Of a stretch of 64,000 nt of DNA, positions 1 through 12,000 are shown one piece after another. The stretch is from contig JAJYEX010000005.1 of NCBI GenBank assembly GCA_021785515.1, positions 61,505 to 125,504 of the forward strand, written 5' to 3'. The notes under the pieces were generated by a model. That model was not told where the DNA came from and searched no databases. It saw only the letters and a list, made by a program, of their open reading frames with translations. The DNA comes from Pseudomonadota bacterium (GTDB lineage Bacteria > Pseudomonadota > Gammaproteobacteria > Acidiferrobacterales > UBA6901). The first letter of the stretch is position 1; each line of letters begins with the position of its first letter. The position numbers and the translations under genes are program-made.

Positions 1-641
1 ACGAAGATCATCTGGGTGACATGGACTTCAAGGTGGCCGGTACGGCCACGGGGGTCACCGCCCTTCAGATGGATATCAAGATCGAAGGCATCAACCGCGA
101 GATCATGGATGTAGCCCTGAAGCAGGCGAAGGAAGCGCGGATGCATCTGCTCAAAATCATGCACGACGCGATCCCGATTCCGCGTGCGGAAATGTCGGAA
201 TACGCGCCGCGAATCATCACTTTCAAGATCAATCCTGAAAAGATCCGCGACGTCATCGGCAAGGGTGGCGCGACGATACGTGCGCTTTGCGAGGAGACCG
301 GGGCAACCATCGACATCGAGGACGACGGCACGGTGAAGATCGCATCGGTCGACAACGCCGCCGGACAGGAAGCGCGTCGCCGCATCGAGCAGATCACTGC
401 CGACGTGGAAGTGGGCAAGATCTATCAGGGCAAGGTGGTCAAGTTGATGGATTTCGGCGCATTTGTCACCATTCTCCCGGGCCGGGACGGCCTGGTTCAT
501 ATCTCCCAGATTTCGCATGAACGGGTGGAGAATGTCAGCGATAAGCTGAGCGAGGGTGAGAATGTGCGGGTCAAGGTGCTGGAAATAGACAAGCAGGGCC
601 GTATTCGCCTGAGCATGAAGGCGGTCGAAGAGCAGACCTGA
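1..641 (+). CDS. pnp: polyribonucleotide nucleotidyltransferase (PNPase), C-terminal part
   Basis: This is the 3' end of the gene for PNPase, the 3'-5' phosphorolytic exoribonuclease of RNA turnover. The reading frame is open from position 3, so the start lies outside the window. The visible part begins in the second RNase PH domain ([14 protein letters not shown]), continues into a KH domain with the GxxG loop ([18 protein letters not shown]), and ends with an S1 domain ([22 protein letters not shown]). The protein stops directly after the S1 domain, so its acidic tail is very short. A strong terminator follows. Identification is secure; only completeness is limited by the window edge. Confidence 0.97.
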   Translation, partial: EDHLGDMDFKVAGTATGVTALQMDIKIEGINREIMDVALKQAKEARMHLLKIMHDAIPIPRAEMSEYAPRIITFKINPEKIRDVIGKGGATIRALCEETGATIDIEDDGTVKIASVDNAAGQEARRRIEQITADVEVGKIYQGKVVKLMDFGAFVTILPGRDGLVHISQISHERVENVSDKLSEGENVRVKVLEIDKQGRIRLSMKAVEEQT

Positions 642-660
642 CGCAGGCCGGGCGCGCTGC

Positions 661-694
661 AAAAAAAAAGGGGGGGCATCAGCCCCCCTTTTTT
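661..694 (+). terminator. Bidirectional intrinsic terminator between pnp and the YheT-like gene
   Basis: A run of nine A, seven G and a C faces GCCCCCC and six T across a four-base ATCA loop, giving a GC stem flanked by A and T tracts. It lies 20 bp after the pnp stop and downstream of the convergent hydrolase gene, so it can end transcription from both sides. Confidence 0.92.
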
Positions 695-1720
695 ATGTCC
701 GGCAGTGTCCGGTCACGGTTCGCCCGCCTTCCTGGCTACGCAGAACGCCGGAAGGTGAGCTGGTGCATCAGAAATACCGGGATGCGTTCTTCGAGCCAGA
801 ACCGCGGCTGGCCTGGCCAGGAGCCGCCGATAAAGCCGACGTGGCCACCGTGCGCAGGGATCTCAAGCGACACCTGCGGCGATACGTCATCTGTGGACGG
901 AATGAGCTCGCGCGACAGGAACGGGTCATCGGCGGCGTGTACGATCAGCGTGGGGACGGTGATGCGCCGCAGGTAGGGGCGGGAACTTGATGCTGCATAG
1001 TAGTGTTCCGCGTTCTGGAAGCCATGCAAGGGCGCGGTGACCGCATTATCGAACTCGTGGAAGGTACGCGCGGCGGCCGCGGCATCTGCCCTGAATGGCG
1101 GTGTTGTTCCGCGAAACTTGCGCTGCAGCGAGCGTCTGAGGCACGAGAGCAGGCAGCGGCGGTACAGCCGCGAGAATCCCCGATCCAGACGTTTCGAGGA
1201 GTTTTGCAGGACAAAGGGCACCGATACCGCTGCCGCCGCATATAGTCCGGCCGAATTGCCGGACTCACCCAGCCACTTGAGCAGGACGTTGCCACCCAGG
1301 GAATAGCCTACCGCGGCCAGGGGCGTGTGCGGTTCGCGTTCACGCAGCGTTCTGACCACAAAGGCGAGGTCGTTGGTGTCGCCCGAGTGGTATCCGCGCG
1401 CGAGCCGGTTGGGCTCGCCACTGCAGCCACGAAAATGCATGACCATCGGACGCATGCCCTGTTGCTGCAAGGCGGCGAACATGCCCCGCACATACGGCGA
1501 CCGCGAGCTGCCTTCCAGGCCATGCAGGATGATGATGACGGGCGCGCCATCACCCACGCTCCAGTCCAGATCGATGAAATCGCCGTCCGGAAGCTCCAGT
1601 CGTTCGCGTTTCACCCGGATGCGCGGGCCCCGCCGGAACAGCGGCGCCCACAGTGTCTGGCTGTGCGGACCGCGGCACCACCACGCGGGCTTGAATCCAC
1701 CCTCCGGGCCATTTAAGTCA

Positions 1721-3733
<2,013 letters not shown>

Positions 3734-3772
3734 TGAGGGGTTATCCCCAACCTCTGGGAACAATGCAGGCAG

Positions 3773-4219
3773 TCATGACCACAGTTTCTGCCACCAGCGC
3801 CGGCGATTGCCCGGTAGCAGCCTGCGATCCCCCAGTTCCTGCGGGGGAATCAGGCTCATGATCCATCCCGGCAGTGGAGGGTTGTCGCTGTAGCCGCAGG
3901 AAACGCCGAGGTTATTAGGATCGAAAATCTTGATGAAACGGGGTTCGGTTTTGCTGTCGGTGTAGACAATTCCGCAGTAATCCTCGCGGTGTTCGGCGTG
4001 AAGCAGTACGTCAATTTCCCGGATGAAGGCCGTCACCTGATCAGCCCCGCTCGGGTGTGTGGGAACTGGTTCACCTACGGCATACAGATACCAGCCGGCG
4101 GACGCACGCTGTCTGACAACCTCCCAGAATTCGTCAAGCTGGCTCCAGCTCAGCACTCCGGTGAAATAGCCGCGAAATGCGGTCTGAAAAGCATTTTCCT
4201 GGGGTGCCGCTAGTTGCAT
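3773..4219 (-). CDS. Hypothetical protein, 148 residues, of unknown function
   Basis: No family is recognised. The start at 4219 is set by a strong AAAGGAG ribosome-binding site seven bases upstream; the frame stays open 26 codons further but that part looks non-coding. The protein appears soluble, with no signal peptide or membrane segment. It has an aromatic N-terminal half (GYFTGVLSWSQLDEFW), a central acidic-aromatic segment (HREDYCGIVYTDSKTEP) and a proline-rich C-terminal part. It lies 39 bp upstream of acsA on the same strand, which suggests co-transcription and perhaps a link to acetate activation. That link is inference from position only. Confidence 0.8.
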   Translation of the reverse strand: MQLAAPQENAFQTAFRGYFTGVLSWSQLDEFWEVVRQRASAGWYLYAVGEPVPTHPSGADQVTAFIREIDVLLHAEHREDYCGIVYTDSKTEPRFIKIFDPNNLGVSCGYSDNPPLPGWIMSLIPPQELGDRRLLPGNRRRWWQKLWS

Positions 4220-4411
4220 GACTCTCCTTTCCCCCTCTCGTCCGAAATGCCGTTTTTTCGTGAACCAACTATATATGATTACCTGCATGCCTTCCAAGGG
4301 GGCCGGATGTGGGCCGATCCCGCGCTTCCCGTTCTAGATCCAGTCGAGATCAGGGCCGGTTGCCGCCGGGACTTTCGTGCCGCGCCGGGCCTGTTTGTGC
4401 CGGTTTCAGGC

Positions 4412-5185
4412 TTAACGGCCTGACGGTGGATGGGGAGGGTTGCCCGATGCGGCCGTCGGTGGCCGCATGAGGCGTGCGGCGAGCGCGCGGTAGCGCGGAG
4501 CCAGGATGATTTCGATACGCCGGTTGCTGCTGCGGCCAGCCGCGGTCCGGTTGCTGGCAACCGGGTGGTACTGTCCCATGCCGACCGCCTCCATCTGCCC
4601 CGGGTTGACTCCGGCAGACTCTTGGAGGAATCGTACGACGTTGGTCGCGCGTGCCGTCGACAGCTCCCAGTTTGTCGGATAACGGCGCCGGAGCGCAGGG
4701 CCCGGTGGCACGTTGTCGGTAAACCCCTCTATCCGTATGGTTTTGTCATGTGCCTTGGCGAGCACGGCGCCGACGCGCCTGAGTACCGCCTGGCCCTGTT
4801 TGCTGATTCTGGCTTTACCCGATGGGAACAGAATCCGGTTCACGATGTTTACCGACAAGCGGTCGGCAAGCTGGGTAATCTTGATCTGACCCTGGGCTAC
4901 CTCGCCCTGAAGGCTGTGTATCATCTCGTTGCGGGTGCTGCGGATCTTGGCGATCTCAGCCTGTTTCTGCTTCGAGAGCCGGCTCATCTCGCGGTGCATA
5001 TGCATATTGACGAAGAGGACTTCCTGCTTGAGATGCTGATTCTCAAGCGACAGCTCCTGTGCCCGCGCCCGGCAGTTGGCGTCCTGCTGGTGTAACTGCC
5101 CGCCGTATCCCCAGTACAGGTAGGCGGCAGCGCCCGCTGTGGCCAGCAACAGGACGAACAGGATCCGAGACAGATTGTTCCACAT
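4412..5185 (-). CDS. Inner-membrane-anchored OmpA/MotB-domain protein
   Basis: An N-terminal transmembrane helix (ILFVLLLATAGAAAYLYW) is followed by a long charged, probably coiled-coil segment (about residues 40-100) and a C-terminal OmpA-like peptidoglycan-binding domain. That domain shows ILFPSGKARISKQGQAVL, IRIEGFTDNVP, NWELSTARATNVV and SSNRRIEIIL with the conserved Arg pair. The architecture resembles MotB-like or TolR-like anchors, but no proton-channel Asp is seen in the membrane helix, so a role as a structural peptidoglycan tether is more likely. The ATG at 5185 is preceded by GGAGG at eleven bases; an alternative ATG lies at 5203. The C-terminal tail is Pro-rich. Confidence 0.85.
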   Translation of the reverse strand: MWNNLSRILFVLLLATAGAAAYLYWGYGGQLHQQDANCRARAQELSLENQHLKQEVLFVNMHMHREMSRLSKQKQAEIAKIRSTRNEMIHSLQGEVAQGQIKITQLADRLSVNIVNRILFPSGKARISKQGQAVLRRVGAVLAKAHDKTIRIEGFTDNVPPGPALRRRYPTNWELSTARATNVVRFLQESAGVNPGQMEAVGMGQYHPVASNRTAAGRSSNRRIEIILAPRYRALAARLMRPPTAASGNPPHPPSGR

Positions 5186-5355
5186 CAGTGTGTCTGCCTC
5201 CATCGGGCGCCGTATCGGGCTTATGAGCGCCTCAGCATATCAAGCTCGCCGCCGTTGCGCCTAGGTCCATTCAGGATGCGGGTCGCCGATGTTGCCCGGA
5301 ACTCTTTTTGGTTTATTCTCGTCACCAGGGTCCTTTCGCGGAGGGTGGTATATCC

Positions 5356-6297
5356 ATGACTGCCAAGAGCGGAGAGCTGGTGCTCGCGCTGGGGGGTGGC
5401 GGGGCCCGTGGCCTGGCGCACATCGGGGTGCTCCAGGTCCTCGCCGAACATGGAGTGCGCATACGCGCGATTGCCGGTACCAGCGTCGGTGCCGAAATCG
5501 GTGCTTTTATCGCGAGCGGCATGACGCTCGCCGACATGTCGGATCTGGCGACCTCATTCGACTGGAAACAGACGCTGCAGCTGTTTCTGCCGGACCTTCC
5601 GGGCGGTGGTTTGGTTTCCGGCAAGCGGGTCATGAGCTTTCTGAATGAGACGATCGGGGACAGACTGATCGAGGATCTGGTGATGGGTTACGTTGCATTG
5701 GCTACCGATCTCGAGACCGGTGAGCAGGTGGTTCTGGACCGCGGCCCGCTGGTTGAAGCGGTGCGGGCCAGCATATCGCTGCCGGCAATCTTTGCCCCCT
5801 ACCGGTATCTAGGCCGCTATCTGGTCGATGGAGGCGTCGTGAATCCAGTGCCGTTCGATGTGGCGCGCAAATGTTTTGGGGGGCCGGTGCTGGCCGTCGC
5901 CGTACACGCGGGTGCGCACGGATTTGAGCGGCCACGGGAGCGCCCGGCGCGCTCGGCGGCCTGGATCGAAAGCGCCCGCCAGCTTCTGCAGCAGCCCTGG
6001 GTGGGTCCGGTTGAGGGGTTGCGGCAGTGGCTCGAAGAACAGCTGGAAAGCCACGCCGGCGAAAATCTGCCCATGCCGGTGTGGCGCGCCCGCCGGGTCC
6101 TGGACCAGGCAATGGCCATAACGCAGGCTCAGAATGTGCGCCTGCGGGGGGCCTTGTCGGCACCCGATATCATGTTGACGCCGGAAGTTGCCGGTATTGA
6201 TTCATTCGAATTTTACCGTGGCGCGGAAGCCTTGGCTGCCGGGCGCCGTGCAGCCGAGACTGCACTGCCTGCGATACTGGCTTGTGTTGGCCTGTGA
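5356..6297 (+). CDS. Patatin-like phospholipase (RssA type)
   Basis: A 313-residue patatin-family serine hydrolase. The catalytic dyad motifs are present: the glycine-rich oxyanion loop GGGGARG (residues 13-19), the nucleophile elbow GTSVG (Ser43) and DGG with the catalytic Asp (Asp158). It lacks a signal peptide and membrane segments, so it resembles the cytoplasmic RssA/YlbK group, whose substrates are lipids or lipid-like esters. The ATG at 5356 follows GGAGGG at ten bases and starts just ahead of the conserved core. The gene stands alone between a minus-strand OmpA-domain gene and a convergent histidine kinase. Confidence 0.9.
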   Translation: MTAKSGELVLALGGGGARGLAHIGVLQVLAEHGVRIRAIAGTSVGAEIGAFIASGMTLADMSDLATSFDWKQTLQLFLPDLPGGGLVSGKRVMSFLNETIGDRLIEDLVMGYVALATDLETGEQVVLDRGPLVEAVRASISLPAIFAPYRYLGRYLVDGGVVNPVPFDVARKCFGGPVLAVAVHAGAHGFERPRERPARSAAWIESARQLLQQPWVGPVEGLRQWLEEQLESHAGENLPMPVWRARRVLDQAMAITQAQNVRLRGALSAPDIMLTPEVAGIDSFEFYRGAEALAAGRRAAETALPAILACVGL

Positions 6298-6405
6298 GCG
6301 GGTTGCGGCGTAGCGCCAGACGCGTGTGGAGCCCGGTTATGGCACGGTTCGCCGCGGTTTTGGGGTGATGCACTCGCAACCCGGGCCAAGCCGGGACTGT
6401 GTGCC

Positions 6406-7830
6406 TCAGACTGTGGTGGTGACCGGAGGTAGGCGGCGGGGCAGGCGGATCGCGACACAGAATCCTGACGGAGAGAGGTCCTGCAGAACCATATCCCCGC
6501 CGTGTGCCCGGGCGATGGTGCGCGCGATGTTGAGGCCGAGGCCAGTGCCCTCCCGGTCGCGTCCTCGTTCCGGCTGGCTGCGGTAGAAGGGCTCAAAGAC
6601 CCGATCGCGTTGCTGCGGGGGGATACCCGCACCCGGGTCGCATACGGCGATGGCCAGCTCGGCGGGACGGTCGCTGATGCGGATGGTGGCACGCCCCGCG
6701 TATTTGATCGCGTTGTCCACCAGATTCATGATGCAGCGCCTAAGATCCTGGGGGTTGCCGTAGAACGGTGCTCCTGCCTCTCCCTCGACCGTGACGTCCC
6801 AGCCCATGTCCCCGGCGTCGATCCGGATGCTTTCCGCTAGGGCTGTGGCGTCAAACTGGGTGCGGCCCTGGCCAGGATCGATGCCGCGAAGATACTCCAA
6901 GGTTGCGCCGATCATGGCACCCATGTCGGAAATATCCTTGATCAGCCGGTTCCGGTGAGCGCTGTCCGGCAGCAGCTCGGTACGCAGTCGCAGACGCGTA
7001 ATGAAGGTCTTGAGATCGTGGGAAAGTGCCGCCAACATGGCAGCCCGGTCACGCACGTACTCCTGTACCCGCAGCTGCATCACATTGAGTGCGCGCGCGG
7101 TGGCGCGGATTTCCTCGGGACCGCTCTCCTCCAGGGGGGCGCTGTTGAGGTTCTGTCCGAGGGCAAGCGCCGCCTGAGCCATCTTTTTCATGGGACGCGT
7201 CACCCAGCGGGCGGCGATCAGCACCAGAATTACCGCGATTGCCAGAGACAACCCGAGTTTTGGCAGCAGAATGTAGAGGCGGGCGACATGTTCGTAGGGC
7301 AACCTTGCCGAAAAGGTGACCCAGCTGCCGTCGTGCAGACCGATTTGCGTCACAAAGGCAAAACCGCGTGGTGCCCGATAAAACAACCGCAACGTCAGGT
7401 AGCGATCAAGGAGGTTGACGGGAGTCTCCGAAAAAGAGGAAGACGGCCGGCTGCGTGGCCGTCGAACGTGACGAAGCAGAACATGGACCGGCCAGTTAGA
7501 ACCGAGGTTGCGCTGCAGCATGGCCTGGAAGGCCCGGGCATAGGATCGTTCAGACATGCCGTCAACCGGTGCGGCGTTTCGGGAGAGCGCGATCGCGAGA
7601 CGCCTGTCGCTCAGCTGGTGTACGATCCGCTCCCGGTCGGCAGGATTGACGGCATCGAGTGCTCGCGCGATATCCGAGATGTGTTCTGCAACCTGCAGGG
7701 TGGTGCTGCGGTAGAAGGCCCGTCCCCGGTCGAGAATGTCGATTGAAGCGCTGAGTAACAGCGCCAGAATCACGCCGAGCAGCAGCACTGCAGTCATCCT
7801 GGCGGCCAGGTTTCGGGGAAGGATTCTCAC
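6406..7830 (-). CDS. Sensor histidine kinase, EnvZ-like
   Basis: The 474-residue protein has an N-terminal transmembrane helix, a periplasmic sensor region of about 150 residues, a second helix (LGLSLAIAVILVLIAARWV) and a HAMP linker. It then has a dimerisation/phosphoacceptor domain with SHDLKTFITRLRLRTE (His271), an N-box (IMNLVDNAIKYAG), a G1 box (DPGAGIPPQQRDRVFEPF) and a G2 box (GTGLGLNIARTIA). The H-box has Phe where EnvZ/CpxA-type kinases usually have Pro. It starts at GTG one base after the TGA of the response-regulator gene, so the two are translationally linked. The signal sensed is unknown. Confidence 0.93.
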   Translation of the reverse strand: MRILPRNLAARMTAVLLLGVILALLLSASIDILDRGRAFYRSTTLQVAEHISDIARALDAVNPADRERIVHQLSDRRLAIALSRNAAPVDGMSERSYARAFQAMLQRNLGSNWPVHVLLRHVRRPRSRPSSSFSETPVNLLDRYLTLRLFYRAPRGFAFVTQIGLHDGSWVTFSARLPYEHVARLYILLPKLGLSLAIAVILVLIAARWVTRPMKKMAQAALALGQNLNSAPLEESGPEEIRATARALNVMQLRVQEYVRDRAAMLAALSHDLKTFITRLRLRTELLPDSAHRNRLIKDISDMGAMIGATLEYLRGIDPGQGRTQFDATALAESIRIDAGDMGWDVTVEGEAGAPFYGNPQDLRRCIMNLVDNAIKYAGRATIRISDRPAELAIAVCDPGAGIPPQQRDRVFEPFYRSQPERGRDREGTGLGLNIARTIARAHGGDMVLQDLSPSGFCVAIRLPRRLPPVTTTV

Positions 7831-7831
7831 T

Positions 7832-8554
7832 TCAGTAGCGCCGTATCACGTCTGCCGCCATGACATAGCCGGCGCTGCGCACAGTCTTTATAAGGCGAGG
7901 TTCCCGGCCGCTGTCTCCGAGACGGTGACGAAGCTGGCTTACGCGGACGTCGATGCTCCGGTCATAGGGTCCGGCCTCACGTCCGTGGCAGAGTTCTATC
8001 AGTTTGTCGCGCGACAGCACGGACTGTGAATGTTCCAGAAATATGACCAGCAGCTGGAATTCCGATGCGGCGAGGGGCACGAGCACTCCGTCGGGAGAGC
8101 GCAGCTGCCTCTCCGGAAGCGACAGCTCCCAGTCTGCGAAAGAGTATCCGCGCACCACGCTGGTCTGGTCGCCGGCGCCGGTTCTGCGCAGCACCCCGCG
8201 GATGCGTGCCAGCAGTTCACGCGGTTCGAACGGCTTGGCTACATAGTCGTCGGCGCCGAGTTCCAGACCATGTATGCGGTCCACGCTGTCCGTTCTCGCG
8301 GTAAGCATGATGATCGGGATGTCGCGCTGCGACCGGATGCGCCGGCACAGGGAAAAGCCATCTTCGCCCGGCAGCATCAAGTCGAGGACGATCAGGTCGA
8401 CCGATCCCCGGCGCAGCTCCTGCATCATGCTCTGGCCGTCGAAGGCCATGGTGGTCCGGTATCCGTGATTCTCGAGATATTCCTTGAGCAGGCTGCGAAT
8501 ACTGTCATCGTCATCGACAATGAGGATGTGCGGGGCGGGCGCCGTTTTGGTCAT
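7832..8554 (-). CDS. OmpR-family response regulator
   Basis: A 240-residue two-component regulator. The receiver domain has the acidic pocket DDDD (residues 14-17), the phosphoacceptor Asp58 in LIVLDLMLPGEDG, the Thr in MLTART and the Lys in VAKPFEPREL. A winged-helix DNA-binding domain follows, with SVLSRDKLIEL and YDRSIDVRVSQLRHRLG typical of OmpR/PhoB proteins. It pairs with the kinase gene directly downstream. Upstream, across about 190 bp, lies a divergent gene for a small secreted protein that is the obvious candidate target. Confidence 0.95.
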   Translation of the reverse strand: MTKTAPAPHILIVDDDDSIRSLLKEYLENHGYRTTMAFDGQSMMQELRRGSVDLIVLDLMLPGEDGFSLCRRIRSQRDIPIIMLTARTDSVDRIHGLELGADDYVAKPFEPRELLARIRGVLRRTGAGDQTSVVRGYSFADWELSLPERQLRSPDGVLVPLAASEFQLLVIFLEHSQSVLSRDKLIELCHGREAGPYDRSIDVRVSQLRHRLGDSGREPRLIKTVRSAGYVMAADVIRRY

Positions 8555-8745
8555 CGCAATGGCCTGAAGTTTGCTGCTTCATACTAACCCACAAACCCGG
8601 TCTGTTGCCGTCCGCTCACAATTCCTTACAAAAAACCGCGTACTGCTCATACTCCGCTTACATTGCGCTGGTTAAATGGCCGACATCTGCTGGGATGGTC
8701 CCGTTGTCCCGGCAGAGTAAACCCAAACCTCAAAGGAGCGCAGTT

Positions 8746-8985
8746 ATGAACAAGATATCATCGATTACCGCCGCAGTGGCTGTTCTGGGTTTTACTGCTC
8801 TTCCGGTATTTGCAGCCCCGACCGCGGTGCCGGCAAGTGCCCATCCGCTAACCGTTGCATCGGCGACGCACAGTTCGTTTTCCCGCAGCGTCCTCGACGA
8901 CAGTTCAAATGGCAGCGACACCAACAGCGATCAGGGCAATCAATCGCAGAGCGGGTCGCAGAGCAGTGACGATAGCAGCGACTGA
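8746..8985 (+). CDS. Small secreted Ser/Asp-rich protein, 79 residues
   Basis: Unrecognised small protein. The start is fixed by AAAGGAG eight bases before the ATG. Residues 1-23 form a clear Sec signal peptide (MNKISSITAAVAVLGF then LPVFA-A), leaving a mature chain of about 55 residues. Its second half is almost only Ser, Asp, Asn, Gln and Gly (DSSNGSDTNSDQG and QSGSQSSDDSSD), so it is probably disordered and strongly acidic. It is divergent from an OmpR/EnvZ-type pair, which suggests envelope-stress-controlled expression. It could bind cations or act as a ligand for the kinase; both are guesses. Confidence 0.75.
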   Translation: MNKISSITAAVAVLGFTALPVFAAPTAVPASAHPLTVASATHSSFSRSVLDDSSNGSDTNSDQGNQSQSGSQSSDDSSD

Positions 8986-9001
8986 ACAGCTTGTGCGTCA
9001 G

Positions 9002-9030
9002 CGCGGGCGGCGATCGCCGCCCGCGTCCCT
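9002..9030 (+). terminator. Perfect 24-bp GC palindrome after the small secreted gene
   Basis: CGCGGGCGGCGA is followed directly by its exact reverse complement at 9014-9025, then TCCCTTTC. It lies 17 bp past the stop codon at 8985 and before the convergent GGDEF/EAL gene. The stem is very strong but the T run is poor, so it is either a weak terminator or an mRNA-stabilising hairpin. Confidence 0.55.
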
Positions 9031-9098
9031 TTCATGGGGTCGCGCCAGAATCCCATCCGGCTTCCCGTGATGTGGCGCAGCCCGGATCGCCGTACCAC

Positions 9099-12000
9099 CT
9101 AGTCCCGTTCGCCGCTTTCCTTGCGCAGCAGTTCGCTCAGGGCTTCAGGGGGCATGGGGCGGCTGAAATAGTAGCCCTGGGCCTGTTCGCAACCCTCACC
9201 CAGCAGGAAAGTCCTTTGGGCCTCGTTCTCCACGCCTTCGGCTATAAGCTGAAGCCCGAGACTGCGGGCAATGGCTATGATCGTGCGCACGATGGCGACA
9301 TCGCTCGCGTTGTTGGGCAGTTCGTGCAGAAAGCGCCGGTCTATTTTTAGGTACTTCACGGGGAAAGTCTTCAGGTAGGCGAGAGAGGAGTAGCCTGTCC
9401 CGAAATCGTCGATGGCCGACTCGATGCCCATGGCTCGCAGTTCGCCCAGCATGCGGCCCGCGGTCCGGGGATCCTGCATCATCAGGCTTTCGGTAATTTC
9501 CACCTCGATCAGGGATGGTGATACCGCAGAGGCTTCGATGATTGCGCGCATGCGCGCGACAAGGTTCTCTTCCCGGAACTGGCGAGCCGACAGGTTGACG
9601 GCAACGGTCAGGGGGAATCCTGCCTGCTGCCAGGCACGCGCCTGTGCACAGGCGCTGCCGAGCGCCCACTCCCCGAGCTTAACGATCAGTCCGGTTTCCT
9701 CGGCCAGGGGTATGAATCTGTTGGGCATTATCAGCCCGAGCGTCGGATGGTGCCAGCGCAGAAGGGCTTCAGCGCCAGTTATCGCCCCGCTGGCCAGGTC
9801 ATGCCGTGGCTGGAAATCAAGCGTGAACTCCCGGCGTTCCAGAGCCGTATGCAGGCTGTTGGCCATGGCCATGAATTCGGACACTTCGGCGTTCATCCCG
9901 GGCGAAAAGAACTGGTACATGTTGCGCCCGGATTCCTTCGCGCGGTACATGGCGATGTCCGCGTTTTTGAGCAGCGTGTGCGCGTCATCTCCATCCTGCG
10001 GATAGCAGCTGATTCCGATGCTTGCGGTTACGAACAGTTCGCGCGAATCCACGATGAATCCCCCGGCAATGAGTTCGCGAAGCTTGTGCGCCAGAGCAGC
10101 GGGATCAGATGACTCCCGGTAATCGCCCAGAATGATGGCAAACTCATCACCGCCCATGCGCGCCACTGTGTCGATTTCACGTACCCCGTTACGCAAACGT
10201 CTGGCCACCTGGCCCAGCAGTGTGTCGCCGACTGAATGCCCCAGGGTGTCGTTGATGGATTTAAAGCGATCCAGGTCGAGAAACAGCACGGCCGCCCGGT
10301 TGCCGTCCTGTTGTGCGCGGAAAATGGCTTCTTCCAGCCGGTCCCGCAGCAGCATGCGGTTGGGCAGTCCGGTAAGCGCATCGTGGGTGGCCAGAAATTC
10401 CAGGCGGGACTGGTAGTTCTTGTACTGCGATATGTCGTTGAAGACCCCGACGTAGTGGGAAATGCTGCCGTCTCCGTCAGGCACCTTGGTGATGCTGAAC
10501 AGGGCCGGATAGGACTCGCCGTTCTTGCGCCGGGCCTGGATTTCGCCCTGCCAGTAGCCAGGACTGGCAAGCGCCTGGCGCACGTTGTTCGACCAGACGT
10601 CGCGGTCACGGTCGGACGTGATCACTTCCCAATGCCGGGCGATCACCTCCTCGGCCATGAAGCCGGTAATCGTCAAAAACGACTTGTTGACGAAAATGAT
10701 GCACGCGTTCATGTCGGTGATGAACACGGCCTCGGCGGTATTCTCCAGCGCGCTCGCAGCCAGTCGCAGCTGGTTCTCCGCGTGGGTATACGCCAGACGG
10801 GCCCGTAGCGTATGGATGCCGTAGCCCAGATCGGTGGCCAGCTGCCACAGGACTTCGACTTCTTCCGTGTCGAAGGCGGCGCGCTGGTCGGCGTAGAGGC
10901 TGAAAATGCCGTAGACCTGGCCTTCGTAGGTCACCGGCAGGGATATCGACGATACATAGCCGCGGGCGAGCGCCGCGGCCCGCCACGGGCCGTAACGCGG
11001 GTCGGTCGCCATGTCTCGACAGATCTCAGGCCGCCGTTCACGGATCGAGGTGCCCGCAGGACCCCGGCCGCGTTCTGTGTCTGCCCAGCTGAGCTGCAGA
11101 TTCTCGACATAGCCGTTGTCATATCCCGATATCGCGACCGGCCGTATTGTCTTGCGTGTGTCGTGCTCGACGTAGCCCGCCCAAGCCATCCGGTAGCCGC
11201 CCGTCTGCACCATGCTGGCGCACGCCTGGCGCAGCAGCGTGACCTCATCGCGGGCATGGACGAGACTGTGGTTGACCTGAGTCAATACCCGGAGCGCACG
11301 GTTGGCACGCCGCAGCTGGCGGCGGGCTTCAAGCTGGCCGCTTTCCCATTCCTCCTGCCTGCGTGACGTCCAGCGGAACGCCCACCCGCCACCCAGGGAG
11401 AGCAGCAAGAGCAGAGCGTATGGAACCTCGACGGTATGCAGCCAGCGGGCCCAGACCGCTTTCATCGGGATGGTGATCCAGAAGGTAAGCGGATAGTTTT
11501 CCAGCCGGTGGAATACGATCAGACGTCTTGTTTTGTTGATGGTCGTCATGCCCTGGACGTAGCCTTTCGCCGGAAATTCGCGCGCGTGCAGGGTTCTGAT
11601 CAGGATTCCGGTCTGGGGTCTGGCGTAGATGCGGTTCGGCACCGCCGGCCGCGGCCAGACAAAGATGAGGTAGCCGTCATCGGTCAGCAGGCCGCTCTGT
11701 AATGCGCCCGGCAATGGCAGGTTGTACCACAGCGCCTGCTCGTGCCCGACCGGCAGTAACGCCCACAGCAAAAATCTTACCTGGCCATCGGGCGACCGCA
11801 CAGCGTAGCCCACGGGAATGACCCATCGGGACCTGACCCCGTCCCGCTCGGTGGGTCCGACCGCCAGCTTGTGCGTCGACATCGCGCGCTGTGCCCACCT
11901 GGAGAAGCTTGCAGCAGAGAGATTCAACGGGGGGCTGTCCGGTGCGCCGGAAGTTCCCAGGATATGCCCGTCCCGAGACACTGCGGCGATCAGGCGCAGC

